Of a DNA stretch of 64,000 nucleotides, positions 10,678 through 21,661 are shown piece by piece. The notes beneath the pieces are model-generated. The model saw only the letters and a list, made by a program, of their open reading frames with translations, ran no database searches and was not told the origin of the DNA. The stretch is from Hemerocallis citrina. Its lineage: Eukaryota > Streptophyta > Magnoliopsida > Asparagales > Asphodelaceae. The position numbers and the translations under genes were made by a program. The stretch is from NCBI GenBank assembly GCA_017893485.1, contig CM030366.1, positions 52,420,565 through 52,484,564 on the forward strand, read 5' to 3'. How positions within the stretch are numbered: position 1 is the stretch's first letter; each line of letters begins with the position of its first letter.

Positions 10678-12330
10678 CTATATGAGTTCTTCAATCTCCT
10701 CCTTGAGAGCCTGACAATCATCCGTGTCGTGGCCGTGGTCCTTATGAAAGCGGCACCACTTATCCTTGTTCATCTTCTTGCCAGGGGTATTCATTCTAAG
10801 GGGAGCGCGGAGTAGCCCTTCCTTGTCCACCTCCATAAGAACTTCTGATATATTAGCAATGAGGGGGGTGAACTTCTCAAAACGAGGAGTCGGGAGGCAC
10901 TGGCCATTGCCGTCCTTATGGGATTTTTGGGACCCCTCTTCGCTCATATTCTTCCGTTTGTTCTTGAAAGATGATTCTTCAAGAGTAGGGGGGTTGAGAG
11001 CCTCTTCCACTCATATGTACTTCTCCACCCTAAGTAGGAGTTCTGAGAAGTTCCGAGGAGGCTTCTTGGCAAGGGATGCCTTGAGGCGAGCATCGGTGAT
11101 GTTGCGCTCGAAAGCTGCAGAGGCTACTGATTGGTTGAGGGAGGGAATGGACCGGGCTTCGGTGGTGAAGCGTCGAACGTAATCCCTTAGGCTTTCACCC
11201 TTTTCTTGGTTGAGGGTCACCAGAGATACACTTGTTTTCTCAGCCCGGCGGCTACTTACGAAATGAGTAAGGAAGATCCCTTCGAACTGATCGAATGAGA
11301 AGATGGAGGCCGGGGCGAGTTGAGAGTACCATTCTCTCGTAGACCCCTTCAGCGTGGCAGGGAAGATCTTGTAGAGGAGGGCATCTGAAGCCTGGTGGAT
11401 CATCATGAGAGTTTTGAAACTCTCTATGTGATCCGCGGGGTCTGACTCCCCGGTATACAACTCGAAGTGAGGCAGCTTGAAGTTTTCTGGGATGAGGGCC
11501 TCCATGATGGTGCGGGAGAATGGAGGTCTGCTCGGGCGGAGGTTTATCGCCCGTTGCTCTTCTTCTCTGTCAATTCGGCCAAGGTGCCTCTCCATCTCGT
11601 GGAGACGGCAGTAGACCGAGTCTTCTCTTTGATCATATCTTGCCGAGCCCCGGGACTCATCTTCGTACGAGGATGGACTGGGGTTGCGGCGATGGTAGCT
11701 TGGAGATGGACGATGACTGGGAGTGTGAAGGCGGTGGCTCCTAGCTGGCTCCTGAGTAGGTGACCTTTGGTCGTTATTTGGGGCGATATTAAGGGTCCGT
11801 AAGACTGCCGCTTGGAAGTTTTGAAGCTCCGCCCTTGTGACTGGTGTCTCTCCAGCTTGACGGTTCCTATGTGTGGCTTGGCTTACTGGAGAATGAGTTC
11901 TCTGCCGATGATGCTGAGGGGACTCTCTTCGCCTCCTCGGGGGAGGGAATCTTCTGGTCCTCGGTCGGCGGGGGGTCCGGACTCTTGAGGCCCCTGGGTG
12001 CTCAGGTTGATGGACTCCCGCAAGGGCTCGCCATCCATTCAGGCGAGTTCGGAGGTCGACCCCCTTTTGGCGGTCGGCAATCACATGACGAAGATCCCAC
12101 TCGGGAGGGCTTCGAGAAGCCATAGATTCAACTGAAGGATTGGGACCCACGACATGGTCATGAGGAGGATGTTGCTTCGGACGACTCTGACGGGAGCCCC
12201 CCTGGGTAGCCCCCCGAGACCCTAGAGGGGCCTGTTGAGGAGGAGCACCTTGAGCTGGAGGAGGGGGAGGAGGAAGAGAAGTGGTTTTTCGGCTGGAGAT
12301 CGCTGCCTTCCCCTTCTGTTTTGGATGCAT
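10678..12330 (-). pseudogene. gag: Gag of the Tat-lineage gag-only element, one internal stop
   Basis: Structural protein that forms the virus-like particle. ATG at 12330. Residues 1-240 are Pro/Arg/Ser-rich and basic. Residues 279-439 form the Retrotrans_gag domain (start LIPENFKLPHFELYTGESD, then STREWYSQL and a Phe-Glu-rich helix). A TGA at 11011-11013 interrupts the frame after EKYI. The same frame continues downstream to a TAG at 10678, with a C-terminal Cys/His segment (WCRFHKDHGHDTDDCQAL) typical of Tat/Athila-type gags. The stop fits a CpG-type C-to-T change. Beyond the final stop the frame reads on for some 50 further codons with no pol motif. The Cys/His segment is not a full CCHC knuckle. 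Confidence 0.85.
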
Positions 12331-12380
12331 GGCTTGAAACTAGTCTCGCTGATGAAGTTAGGTCAGGTTGCTTCTTCGGT

Positions 12381-12398
12381 TCCCACAGACAGTGCCAA
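12381..12398 (-). promoter_or_regulatory. Primer-binding site of the gag-only element
   Basis: Minus strand reads TTGGCACTGTCTGTGGGA starting two bases inside the 5' LTR boundary. It matches the TGGCGCCGTCTGTGGGAA type found beside 5' LTRs of many plant Tat/Athila elements. Confidence 0.75.
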
Positions 12399-12400
12399 TC

Positions 12401-12977
12401 TGTTGCTACTGATTTTGGTGTGGGAGCAAACAGATGAATTTGTGGATTCTTGGAGAAAACAATAAAGCAAACCTGTTGACCTGTTGACCTTCACCAACTT
12501 GTTGACTTGGTCTCTTGCCGCTGCTGCGAACCTGCAAAAAGTGCGAAACACCGGGGTTGATCCCGGCGACGCACCCTTCGACGCTCTAGTCAGTAATCAG
12601 AAAGATTATGAAAGAGCTTTGATTGGCAAAAGATTGATTACCTGGTAACAGTGGTGGATGGGGGGTATTTATAGCCGCCTTAGGAACCAATTTCGGGATA
12701 AGATTAAATCCCTACTTCCCAGTGGATGGATAGAAGTGATCAGGGCCGTTGATTAGGGACAATCATTAACCCTAATTCTATCCAGCTGGACTGGGTTTCT
12801 TGCGGGTTGGAACCTGCACCCAGTTAAGGCGGATTCGTTTATGGGTTATTAGGCTTTGAAGAAAATCCCAGTTCCAATTTCAGACCCGTTTGTAGGTAAA
12901 TTACCGTTTACCCCTGAGCTTTAAGATTACTGTCGGATTTGAATGGTCCCGATTTAATTCCAATTTTAGCCATATCA
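12401..12977 (-). repeat. 5' LTR of the gag-only element
   Basis: TGTTGCTACT to CCATATCA on the plus strand, mate of 5647-6225. Followed by the second GACAT. Confidence 0.95.
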
Positions 12978-12982
12978 GACAT
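12978..12982. repeat. Target-site duplication GACAT (right)
   Basis: Exact copy of 5642-5646 directly after the LTR end. Confidence 0.9.
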
Positions 12983-15018
12983 CGTTCATCATTTCATTCG
13001 AATTTTATCCACCCAATATGTCTTAGAAATCCATGAAACCATTTATAGATACACCCGTTTGACAAAAAAAATTTTGAAACACTAGAACATGAGAAGAATG
13101 AGTGATTGAATGAATTGTATTTGCATATATGTTCACATGATTGCATTCGTAGTTTAATACCTTTGATGTGCTAATGTTACCATGTTAATATACACCATAC
13201 TGATTCTAGAGATAATTGTATGTTCAATTTTAACCATAAAACTTTACACTTGTAAAGGAAAAATCGTTAAAATCAACATGTATGTTCTGGCCTGCCGTCT
13301 GCTCCAACTTGGAGTGAGAATTCGACCAAGTTATTGTTGTTATTATATAAAACTTGTTAAATATAAATTGTAGCATGCTGTATCTAGTTTCTAGAACATC
13401 TGATGGATCCTCAATCCGACTTATAGATTTTAAAATATGCAGTTTCTACCACTGTACTATCGTAGTTTCAGATTACTACTTTATAGTTGCCACACAACGT
13501 TCAACTGATTGAAACAGTAGGTTAATATGAGAATTAAAATCCCAAATTTACAAGAATGTTAGTAAGCAATGTTAGGAACTCAATTATAATTTTTGTAAGT
13601 ATTTTAGCTAAGTTTATAGTTGAATTTTACATATAATAATTTGATGTTGAGTTACTGCCAGAACAGTAGACTCATAAAGAATCAACTAGTAGACATAGTT
13701 GTGATTGAAATGTATTGCATGAATATGCATCGGAACCGGCAGAGAGTATAGTTTCTAAAACCTCTGACAGATTTTTATTTGCTTTCCCGTAGCAGTGGAA
13801 AAATTAGTTTTTGTACAGTAAGGTACTGTTGTGCAGAATTGTGTTCTCATGCTTTTAGACATATAAATGTGTTAACTTTATATCTATGAATTGCACTACA
13901 AACCGATCACTGCATAGCCATTGGTATCTCAATGTTACTATTCCTTGACACTGTTCCATCGACTGCATAAGTATGATTCATTGTAATAAAAGAATGATAA
14001 GCTGGGGTAATAAGGGTAAGACCTAGTAGTGAACGATATAGGAGATTGTACATGTTCCCCGTGATGGTGATGCATGATTACAAGTTATATGGAACTAAGT
14101 GCACATTGAACTCAGTGTCACGTAATGTGTGACGAGGGCCACCTCTAGAACCCATTACCTGATTACACGTACAAGTCACATGGAACTAAGTGCCACATAG
14201 AACTAAGTGCCACGTCATGGGTGAGGGGGGCCACCCCTAGAATCTACTGGGGACACCTCTAGAATCCATTACTTGATTAAAAGTACAAAGTCACATGGAA
14301 CTAAGTGACACATAGAACTATGTGCCACGTCACGGGATGATGGAGGCCACCTCTAGAATCTACGAGGGCCACCTCTAGAATCCACCACTTGACTGCATGA
14401 TTCCTGTTACATGAGTTCCCGAGTACATGATCCTGTATAATTTACCATTAGAGTCTAAACGTCAACTTGATTATATGCACCCGAACCTGTAGTATGGGAC
14501 AAAGGATTGCGTGCATTAGTTAGGACTAATAAATGACTAATAGACATGAGAATAACACTGAGCATTGACACTACATTTCTACTATTGTTCATTGTTACTA
14601 ACTATCATGGTATTGACTGTTGCTTATTAATTGATTCAATTTCACAGTTATACTCGCATTTTATCGTCCTTATTGGTATTATACATATCACAACGTCTTA
14701 GTTATTGTTATTGCATCATCATGTTTATTGTTTCACTGCTTTCACTACTTGCTGTCCGAGGTATTGATATTACAGGTATCCCAGAGGAATTGACTTAGAG
14801 AACAGATCTTCTAGAGAATGGAGTTGAACCATTAGTCTTCAATAATTATATTGCATTATCATGTTTATTTTACTTTCAGTATTATTGTTATTATCATACA
14901 TTGTACCAGGCTTTGGTGACCAAAAGTTATTTTATTTCTAGATGTTGGTTATGTATGAGACAGTTCATAGATTATTCATGTTATGTGATTATCTTTTGGC
15001 ATGCATGGTTGTTATTAC
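12983..15018 (+). mobile_element. V-LTR copy A, middle segment
   Basis: Continues the LTR broken at 5646. It shares ordered landmarks with copies B-E: the CGGAACCG..AGTCTAGTTTCTAGAAC-type motif near 13730, AAGCTGGGGTAATAAGGG at 14001, a tandem-repeat site (14056-14412), and GAGTACATGATC at about 14421. Ends where the Copia element is inserted. Non-coding. Confidence 0.75.
14056..14412. repeat. Tandem repeat at the V-LTR variable site, copy A (unit ~90-115 bp)
   Basis: ATGGAACTAAGTG recurs at 14089, 14180 and 14295, each followed by GCCACGTCA-like and GGCCACCTCTAGAA-like blocks. Other V-LTR copies have unrelated repeats at this position. Confidence 0.85.
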
Positions 15019-16408
15019 TGTAGATTCTTGGTTTTGATGACTACAACACAATGCAAAGTTTTACAACCACCTATATATATTACAGGATGTATCAAAGACA
15101 TATACCATGGTGCAATTCACAAAGGCAAATTGATCCAATGAAGCTTTCAAGAGAATCGATCAAACTACAAAGATCTAAGTTCAAGTCACATTTGATCAAG
15201 CAAGCTTCAAGACATAAAGACAATGGCTCAAGCTCAAGTCAAAGACTTAAGTTCAAGACAAGACTCAAGTGCTTCAAATATTTTGTATAAAGTGTCTTGT
15301 AACAATTGTAGTTATTATTCTTTGAGTCTTAGGAACTTGTAATAGCCTTGTCACACACACACTCACACATATCTTTTAATAATTGAGTGTTTTACAAAGT
15401 TAAAAGGTCGAAACAAGCTTGAATAAGTTCAGCTGTTGAGTACCAGTTGACCGTTCTTGGGAACCAGTCGACTCATTATGGCAACCCAGTCGATTGTTCA
15501 AGTCGTTTCGGCAGTATTCTGAATTTAAAAATATGTTTTTCAAATTCAAATGATTTTCTATCCGTTTTAATACGGTTTTGGGAACTGTTTTACAACGTCC
15601 CTCTGATTCCTCTCTATAAATGGAGTATATGAATCACCATGAAAATGTTCCAAGCATTCTCTTAAGTTTCAAGTTTTTTTTATTTTTGAGAAGAACAAGC
15701 TTTTTAAAAGGCATACATATTCTCTAAGTCTTGGTTATCTCAAAACCAGTCTAGTATAACATCAAATTCGTTTTAGACTGATTTCAGAAGTTAACCTAAT
15801 AGCCACTATACAAAATCACAAATCACAAATAAGGCTATAGGTTATGGAACTCTTTTAGTTGTTGTTTTCACTCTCGGGTTGTGAGAGCGGTCCTCTCGGT
15901 TGGAGAGTAGGGCTCTTGGTTGTAGAGTCGGTTATTCACTCTAGGGTGTAGAGTGAGTTTTCTCTTTCTAGTGGCGAGAGAGGTCTACGGGTTTGACATA
16001 ATTGTTGTCAAACGCCGTAGGGTTTTCTTGTACTTTTTCCAGAATAGTGAAAAATCTCAAGTGGATTTCTTGGGGACTGGATGTAGGTCGGGAGGACCGA
16101 ACCAAGATATACTGCTGTGTTCTTTGTGGTTGAATCTCTCCGTGGTTGTATTTTCTTCACTTGCAATCTCAATTTTGTTAAGTTTTAGTTCAAAAACTTG
16201 TATGGCAAGTCGACTGGTTTCCGCTATAAGTCGACTGGTCAGACTCATAACTCTCAGTAAAATACTCTTCTAATCAAATGCTTCAGTCGACTGGATATCT
16301 CTTTTCAGTCGACTTAACAGAACAAAAAGTTCAATTTCTTAATTAATTTTTATACAACACTATTCACCCCCCTTCTAGTGTTATTTACCATGCCTACAGG
16401 ATCCAACA
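15019..16408 (+). repeat. Copia 5' LTR
   Basis: TATAAATG at 15615-15622 marks the likely promoter. Compared with the 3' LTR it lacks about 50 bp between two CCAGTYGACT repeats near 15468, a deletion between short direct repeats. Confidence 0.92.
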
Positions 16409-16423
16409 CTTAGTATCAGAGCC
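16409..16423 (+). promoter_or_regulatory. Copia primer-binding site
   Basis: CTTAGTATCAGAGCC directly follows the LTR. It differs by one base from the initiator tRNA-Met complement TGGTATCAGAGCC over the core. Confidence 0.8.
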
Positions 16424-16435
16424 TGGTTGAGTGCA

Positions 16436-17760
16436 ATGGAAACTACTTATAATGCAAGCCAATACCATGAAGGCCAATCGATACAAAGACCACCCCTATT
16501 CGATGGAACCAATTACAACTATTGCAAGTGTAGAATGAATATCTACCTTCAATCCATCAACTATGAGATTTGGAACTTGATGGAGACAGAGTACACCGCT
16601 CCTACAATTCCTTATGCACAATGGAATGATGAAATGAAGGGCAACACAATGAACAATGCAAAGGCGATGAATGCTCTATTCTGTGCTCTTACCAAAGAGG
16701 AGTTTAATCATGTGTCTAATGCAACAACGGCATATCAAATTTGGCACACACTCGAGATAACTCATGAAGGTACTAATAAAGTTAAAGAATCTAAGATATC
16801 TGTTCTTGTTTACAGGTTCAAGATGTTCCGCATGAAGGAGAACGAAAATGTGTCAGATATGATCACACGGTTCACGGATATTGCAAATTCTCTTGTGGCA
16901 CTTGGAAAGACGTACACTCAAGCCAATATGGTGAGGAAAGTTCTTCGTGCCTTAACCCTCGAATGGTAGAAGAAGACCACCGCCATAGAAGAGGCCAACG
17001 ATTTAACACAACTCTTTCTTGAGAATCTTATGAGAAATCTTATGGCATATGAAGTTCAACTTGAAGAACACAAGAAGGATCTAGAACCTCAAAAATCAAA
17101 GAAAAAGACACTCGCTTTTAAGTCCATGTTGGACTCCGAAGATGAAGAAGAAATAGCCATGTTTACTAGAAAGTTCAAGAAGTTTCTAAGGAAAGGTAAA
17201 TTCCCACTAATTTAAAGATACTAATGAACTTCCCACTTGTTTCAAGTGTAACAAAACAGGTCATATGAAGAAGGATTGCCCATTAGAAAATGCAAAATCA
17301 AAAGGAAAGGCTCCTAACTTCAAGAAGGACAAGTACACAAAGAACAAGTACATAAAGAACAAGAAGGCATATCAAGCAATTTGGGACGATAACGACTCTT
17401 CATCGGAAGAAGAGAATGAAGAGACAAACGAAGTTGCGAATGTAAGCTTCATGGCTACACAAAACGAAGTGATAACTTTGATTCAAATGATTTATTAGAT
17501 GCTTTTAATGAGATTTTTCAAGAACTTAAGAAGGAGAAAATTAGAGTTAAAAACATAGAGAAAGTAAATCAAACACTTTCTCAAGAGAATCTTGACTTAA
17601 ATGTTGAAGTCAAGTCTTTAAATTATCGACTTTCTAATTTGGATATAGATCTTGTATCACTTAAAAAATATTATGAAGAGATATCCAAGAATGTATCTAA
17701 ATTTAACAAAGGAAAGAATAATTTAAATGAAGTTCTTCAAAATCCAGTTCAAACTAATAA
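16436..17760 (+). pseudogene. gag: Copia gag (nucleocapsid), degenerate
   Basis: ATG 16436 opens a frame (METTYNASQ) with the PPLFDGTNYNYCKCRM start typical of Copia gags, then a UBN2-type region with ENVSDMITRF to about residue 178. A TAG at 16967 breaks it, and a frameshift follows near 17210. The CCHC nucleic-acid knuckle CFKCNKTGHMKKDC lies at about 17239-17280, followed by a Lys-rich stretch and acidic SSSEEENEE. From 17498, in another frame, residues form a clear coiled coil (ELKKEKIRVKNIEKVNQ and on to about 17700). Gag would coat the RNA and form the particle. After 17760 the sequence is degenerate to the protease. Confidence 0.85.
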
Positions 17761-18300
17761 GAGATTTGAACTTGGTTTTCAAAGTCTCTTGAAAAACATC
17801 ATGTCTCTAAGAACACTAGTAGTAATAAGTCTGAATCTATCTCTAGTGTTAAGAATAAATTATATGAGTTTTTTGAAAAACCACAAACTGTTGTTTTCCA
17901 TGAAAAGAGTAATTCTGTAGTTCAGAGCAGTTGACCGAACCCAAATTTCAGTCGCCTGTCCAGAGGTTCTGAGTCTTATTCAAAGAAACGAAAACCTCAG
18001 ATAAGTTGACCTATTTCACCTCCCAGTCGACTCTTCTAATAATAGTCGAATGAAAGGTTCGATAAAGTTGACTGGACAGAGCAAAAAACATTTGGGTTCC
18101 AGTCAACCTGAGTCTAAAAGATGGAATTACTTATATAAATTCATATGTTCTTAATGTATGCAATTCTGTAGATTATATTCGTGCTTTTGATGGAAAATCA
18201 AACTCACTTTGAGTTTGGTTTTTCAAAAACTAATCCCTTTCGGACCCAATGAAAAGGGTACTATATTCACAATGTTTTTTTATAGGTACCTAAAAGAGAA

Positions 18301-19640
18301 CGTTGGATACTTGACAGCAGATGCTCCAAGCATATGACTGGTCATGCTGACCTTCTTTCTTCCATACAAGAGATTGATGGAGGAACAGTCACATTCGGTG
18401 AAAACAACAAAGGGAAGGTTATTGGTATAGATATGGTCGGTAAGAACACTACCCCTACTATAGAAGAAGTTTTTCTTGTTAGTGGGTTAAAGCATAATCT
18501 GTTAAGTATTAGCCAATTGTGTGATAAGGGATATAAAATTGTTTTTGAAAAAGATGCGTGTTTCATTTATGATTCTACCATACAAAATGTAATTTTTCAA
18601 GGCTTTAGGAAAAATAATATTTATGAGTTATGTTTAAAATCAACTGATTTTTCGAATGATTTTTTCTTAGTAGTTTCTAACAATGATTCTTGGCTTTGGC
18701 ATAAGAGATTTGGCTATGTGAATATGAAAAATATTGCTAAATTATCTAAGTACAACCTAGTTAAAGGACTGCCAAGACTATCCTATAAAAAGGATAAGTT
18801 ATGTGATGCATGTCAACTAGGTAAACAAGTCAAATCTACTTTTAAGACAAAAGAAATAATTTATACTAGTAGGCCTCTCGAATTAATCCATATGGATTTA
18901 TTTGGTCCTACTAGAGTCGCTTCTTTAAATAAAAGTAGGTATGTATTTGTTTTAGTAGATGATTTTTCAAGATTCACATGAGTTTTCTTTTTAAAACATA
19001 AGAATGATGCCTTTAAAGTATTTGAAAATTTTTGTAAACGGATTCAAAATAAAAAATCTTTAACCATAGTCACTATTAGAAGTGATCATGGTGGAGAATT
19101 TGAGAATGAAACGTTTTCAGAATATTGCAACAAAAATGGTATAACACATTCATTTGCATTTCCTAGAGCTTCACCACAAAATGGAGTGGTTGAAAGAAAG
19201 AATAGGACTTTGCAAGAGTGTGCACGTACTATGCTTGTTGAAAGCAATTTGACTAAGTACTTCTGGGTTGAAGCTGTTTCAACAGCGTGTTATGTTTTAA
19301 ATAGAATTTTGATTAGGCCCAAGCTTAAGAAAACTTGTTATGAACTATTTTTTGATAGAATTCCTAAATTATCTTACTTTAAAGTATTTGGTTGAAAGTG
19401 TTTCATTTTAAACATCAAAGATAATTTAGATAAGTTTGATCCTAGATCTAATGAACATATCTTCATTGGATACTCAAATAGGAGTAAGACATAGAGAATT
19501 TTCAATAAGTCAACTTTAACTATTGAAGAATCTATGCATGTTTCGTTTGATGAATCTCTGCCTTTATCTACTGTTATTGAAGATGATGAAAATGTTTCAT
19601 CACCATTAAATAACGTTATTAAATCAGTAAAACAAACTAA
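18301..19640 (+). pseudogene. pol: Copia protease-integrase part of pol, degenerate
   Basis: The protease active site reads WILDSRCSKHMTG (about 18304-18342). Copia proteases have Asp-Ser/Thr-Gly here, so the Gly is replaced by Arg at 18319-18321. The GAG-pre-integrase block (LWHKRFGYVNMKNI) and the CDACQLGKQ zinc-finger cysteines follow. The integrase catalytic triad is still present: Asp in HMDLFGP (18895), Asp in RSDHGGEF (19084) and Glu in NGVVERKN (19192). Stops: TGA 18979, TGA at about 19393 and TAG at about 19492. Integrase would join the cDNA to the host genome. Confidence 0.88.
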
Positions 19641-21400
19641 CTAGCAGATAAGTTGACTGATAAGGAAGTCAGGTCGACTGATGTGAATCAGTCGGCTGAT
19701 GGACTAGTTAAGTTGACTGATCCTGTTGTGATGACTCAAACTTTACGTAATTCATTTTTTGAAGTTAGAGATCATCCTTATGACTTAATAATTGGTGATA
19801 TCTCACGTGGTATTCAAACAAGATCTCATGTTAACATGATTTCTCATACGACTTTCTTGTCAGATTTTGAACCGAAGAATATACAAGAAGCTGGTGAGAA
19901 TGAATTTTGGATGAATGCCATGCAAGATGAATTAAACCAATTTATAAGAAATGATGTATGAGATTTAGTTCCACGACCTCCTGATCATACTATAATTGGT
20001 ACCAAATGGGTATTCAAAAATAAGTTAGATGAATCAGGACAAGTCGTTAGGAACAAGGCTGGATTAGTTGCTCAAGGATATACTCAAGAAGAAGGCATCG
20101 ATTTTGATGAAACATATGCTCCTGTTGCTAGACAAGAATCAATTAGGATCTTATTATCTTTTGCATATTTTATGAACTTTACACTTTTCCAAATGGATGT
20201 TAAAAGTGCTTTTCTTAATGGTTTTATTAAGGAAGATGTTTATGTTAAGCAACCACCCGGTTTCGAACATGAACAATTTCCAAACCACGTTTTTAAATTG
20301 AAAAAGGCTTTATATGGTCTTAAACAAGCACCTCATGCTTGGTATGATTAGTTAAAGACTTTTCTATTAGAAACTGGTTTTGAAATAGGTAAAGTAGATA
20401 CTACCTTATTTATTAGGAAAATAGAGACTGATATCCTAATCATACAAATATATGTAGATGATATATTTTTGGATCTACTAATAGTAATCTTTGTCAAGAG
20501 TTTGCTAATACCATGAAAAATGAGTTTGAGATGAGTCACATTGGTGAACTCATTTATTTTCTTGGACTACAAATAAAGCAGTCACATAATGATATATTTA
20601 TTAATCAAGAAAAATATGCTAAGGAATTACTCAAACGGTTTGGCATGAATAGCACCAGTAGTAAGACCACACCTATGGCTACTACTACTACATTCGACAA
20701 AGATGAATTAGGTAAGAGTGTCGATAAAAAACTCTATCGAGGAATGATTGGGTCACTCTTTTATGTAACTGCTAGTAGACGAGACATTATGTTTAGTGTA
20801 TGTCTGTGTGCTAGGTATCAGTGAAGTCCTAAAGTGTCTCACTTAAAAATTGTGAAACAGATTTTAAGATACATTAAAGGCACATCTGAGTATGGTTTAT
20901 TCTATCCACGCACCGATAATTTTCAACTTTTGTCGTATAGTGATGCGGATTTTGTTAGTAGTAAAACTGACAGTAAAAGTACTAGCGGTACTTGTCACTT
21001 TTTGGGATATTCACTAATTTCTTGGTGCAGTAAAATGCAAAATTCAGTATCCCTATCTACTACAGAAGCTGAATATATTGGTGAAAGTTTGGCTTGTGCC
21101 CAAATTTTGTGGATGAAACAAACCCTATTAGATTATGGCATTTCATTTTCAAAACCTGCTATAATGTGTGATAATACCAGTGCCATTAATTTATCTAAAA
21201 ATCCGATTCAACACTCACGTACGAACACATTGATATTAGACATCATTTTCTACGTGATCATGTTTTAAAGGGAGATATATCTTTGGATTTTATTTCTATT
21301 GATAAACAAGTAGCAGATATCTTTACCAAACCACTTAAGGAAGACACTTTTATCAACTTTAGAAGAGAACAAGAAATTTGCTCTTTTTATGACATTTCTT
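19640..21400 (+). pseudogene. pol: Copia reverse transcriptase-RNase H part of pol, degenerate
   Basis: The RVT_2 domain starts at NEFWMNAMQDELNQF (about 19898) and includes [21 protein letters not shown] (catalytic Asp kept) and YVDD at 20451-20462. Stops at 19959 and 20349, then a one-base loss in the T-run just after YVDD (about 20466) shifts the frame. The distal RT resumes at 20513 (MKNEFEMSHIGEL). RNase H follows with LSYSDADF, SLSTTEAEYI and MCDNTSAINL, with a stop at 20822. The end of the frame decays after 21220. The N-terminal linker (19645-19720) contains repeated GTYGACTGA words. Confidence 0.9.
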
Positions 21401-21528
21401 GAAAATATATTTTGCTTAAGTCGACTTAAACATCTTTTTCAGTTGACCTATAAAGTATTTTCGTTGTTCTTTATGCAATGCTTTCCATTATGTTATTGTT
21501 TCTTTCCTCCTTTTTTGTTGATGACAAA

Positions 21529-21661
21529 GGGGGAGAAAAGGATGTATTTGTTCTGTGCATATTTCTAACTTGTGCATGTTGTACATTAGTTAGGGGGAGC
21601 ATTTTTTAATTATTATTATTATTGTAAGCTATTGTGTTGTCATCATCAAAAAGGAGAAGAA
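21529..21661 (+). promoter_or_regulatory. Copia polypurine tracts
   Basis: AAAGGGGGAGAAAAGGA at 21529, TAGGGGGAGC near 21592, and AAAAAGGAGAAGAA ending at the LTR start. Repeated purine runs ahead of the 3' LTR are a known trait of Sireviruses. Confidence 0.6.

Larger units (their letters stand above)
5647..12977 (-). mobile_element. Gag-only (TR-GAG type) Tat-lineage LTR retrotransposon
   Basis: 7331 bp with direct LTRs of 579 and 577 bp, TG...CA ends and the 5-bp duplication GACAT on both sides. Transcription is on the minus strand: PBS beside the right LTR, gag next, polypurine tract beside the left LTR. No protease, RT, RNase H or integrase motif is seen anywhere between gag and the 3' LTR. 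That 4.4-kb space is filled by tandem arrays (68, 116 and ~117 bp) and an AT-rich block. Gag type and PBS point to the Tat/Retand branch of Ty3/Gypsy. It would need pol supplied in trans. It is inserted in V-LTR copy A. Confidence 0.9.
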
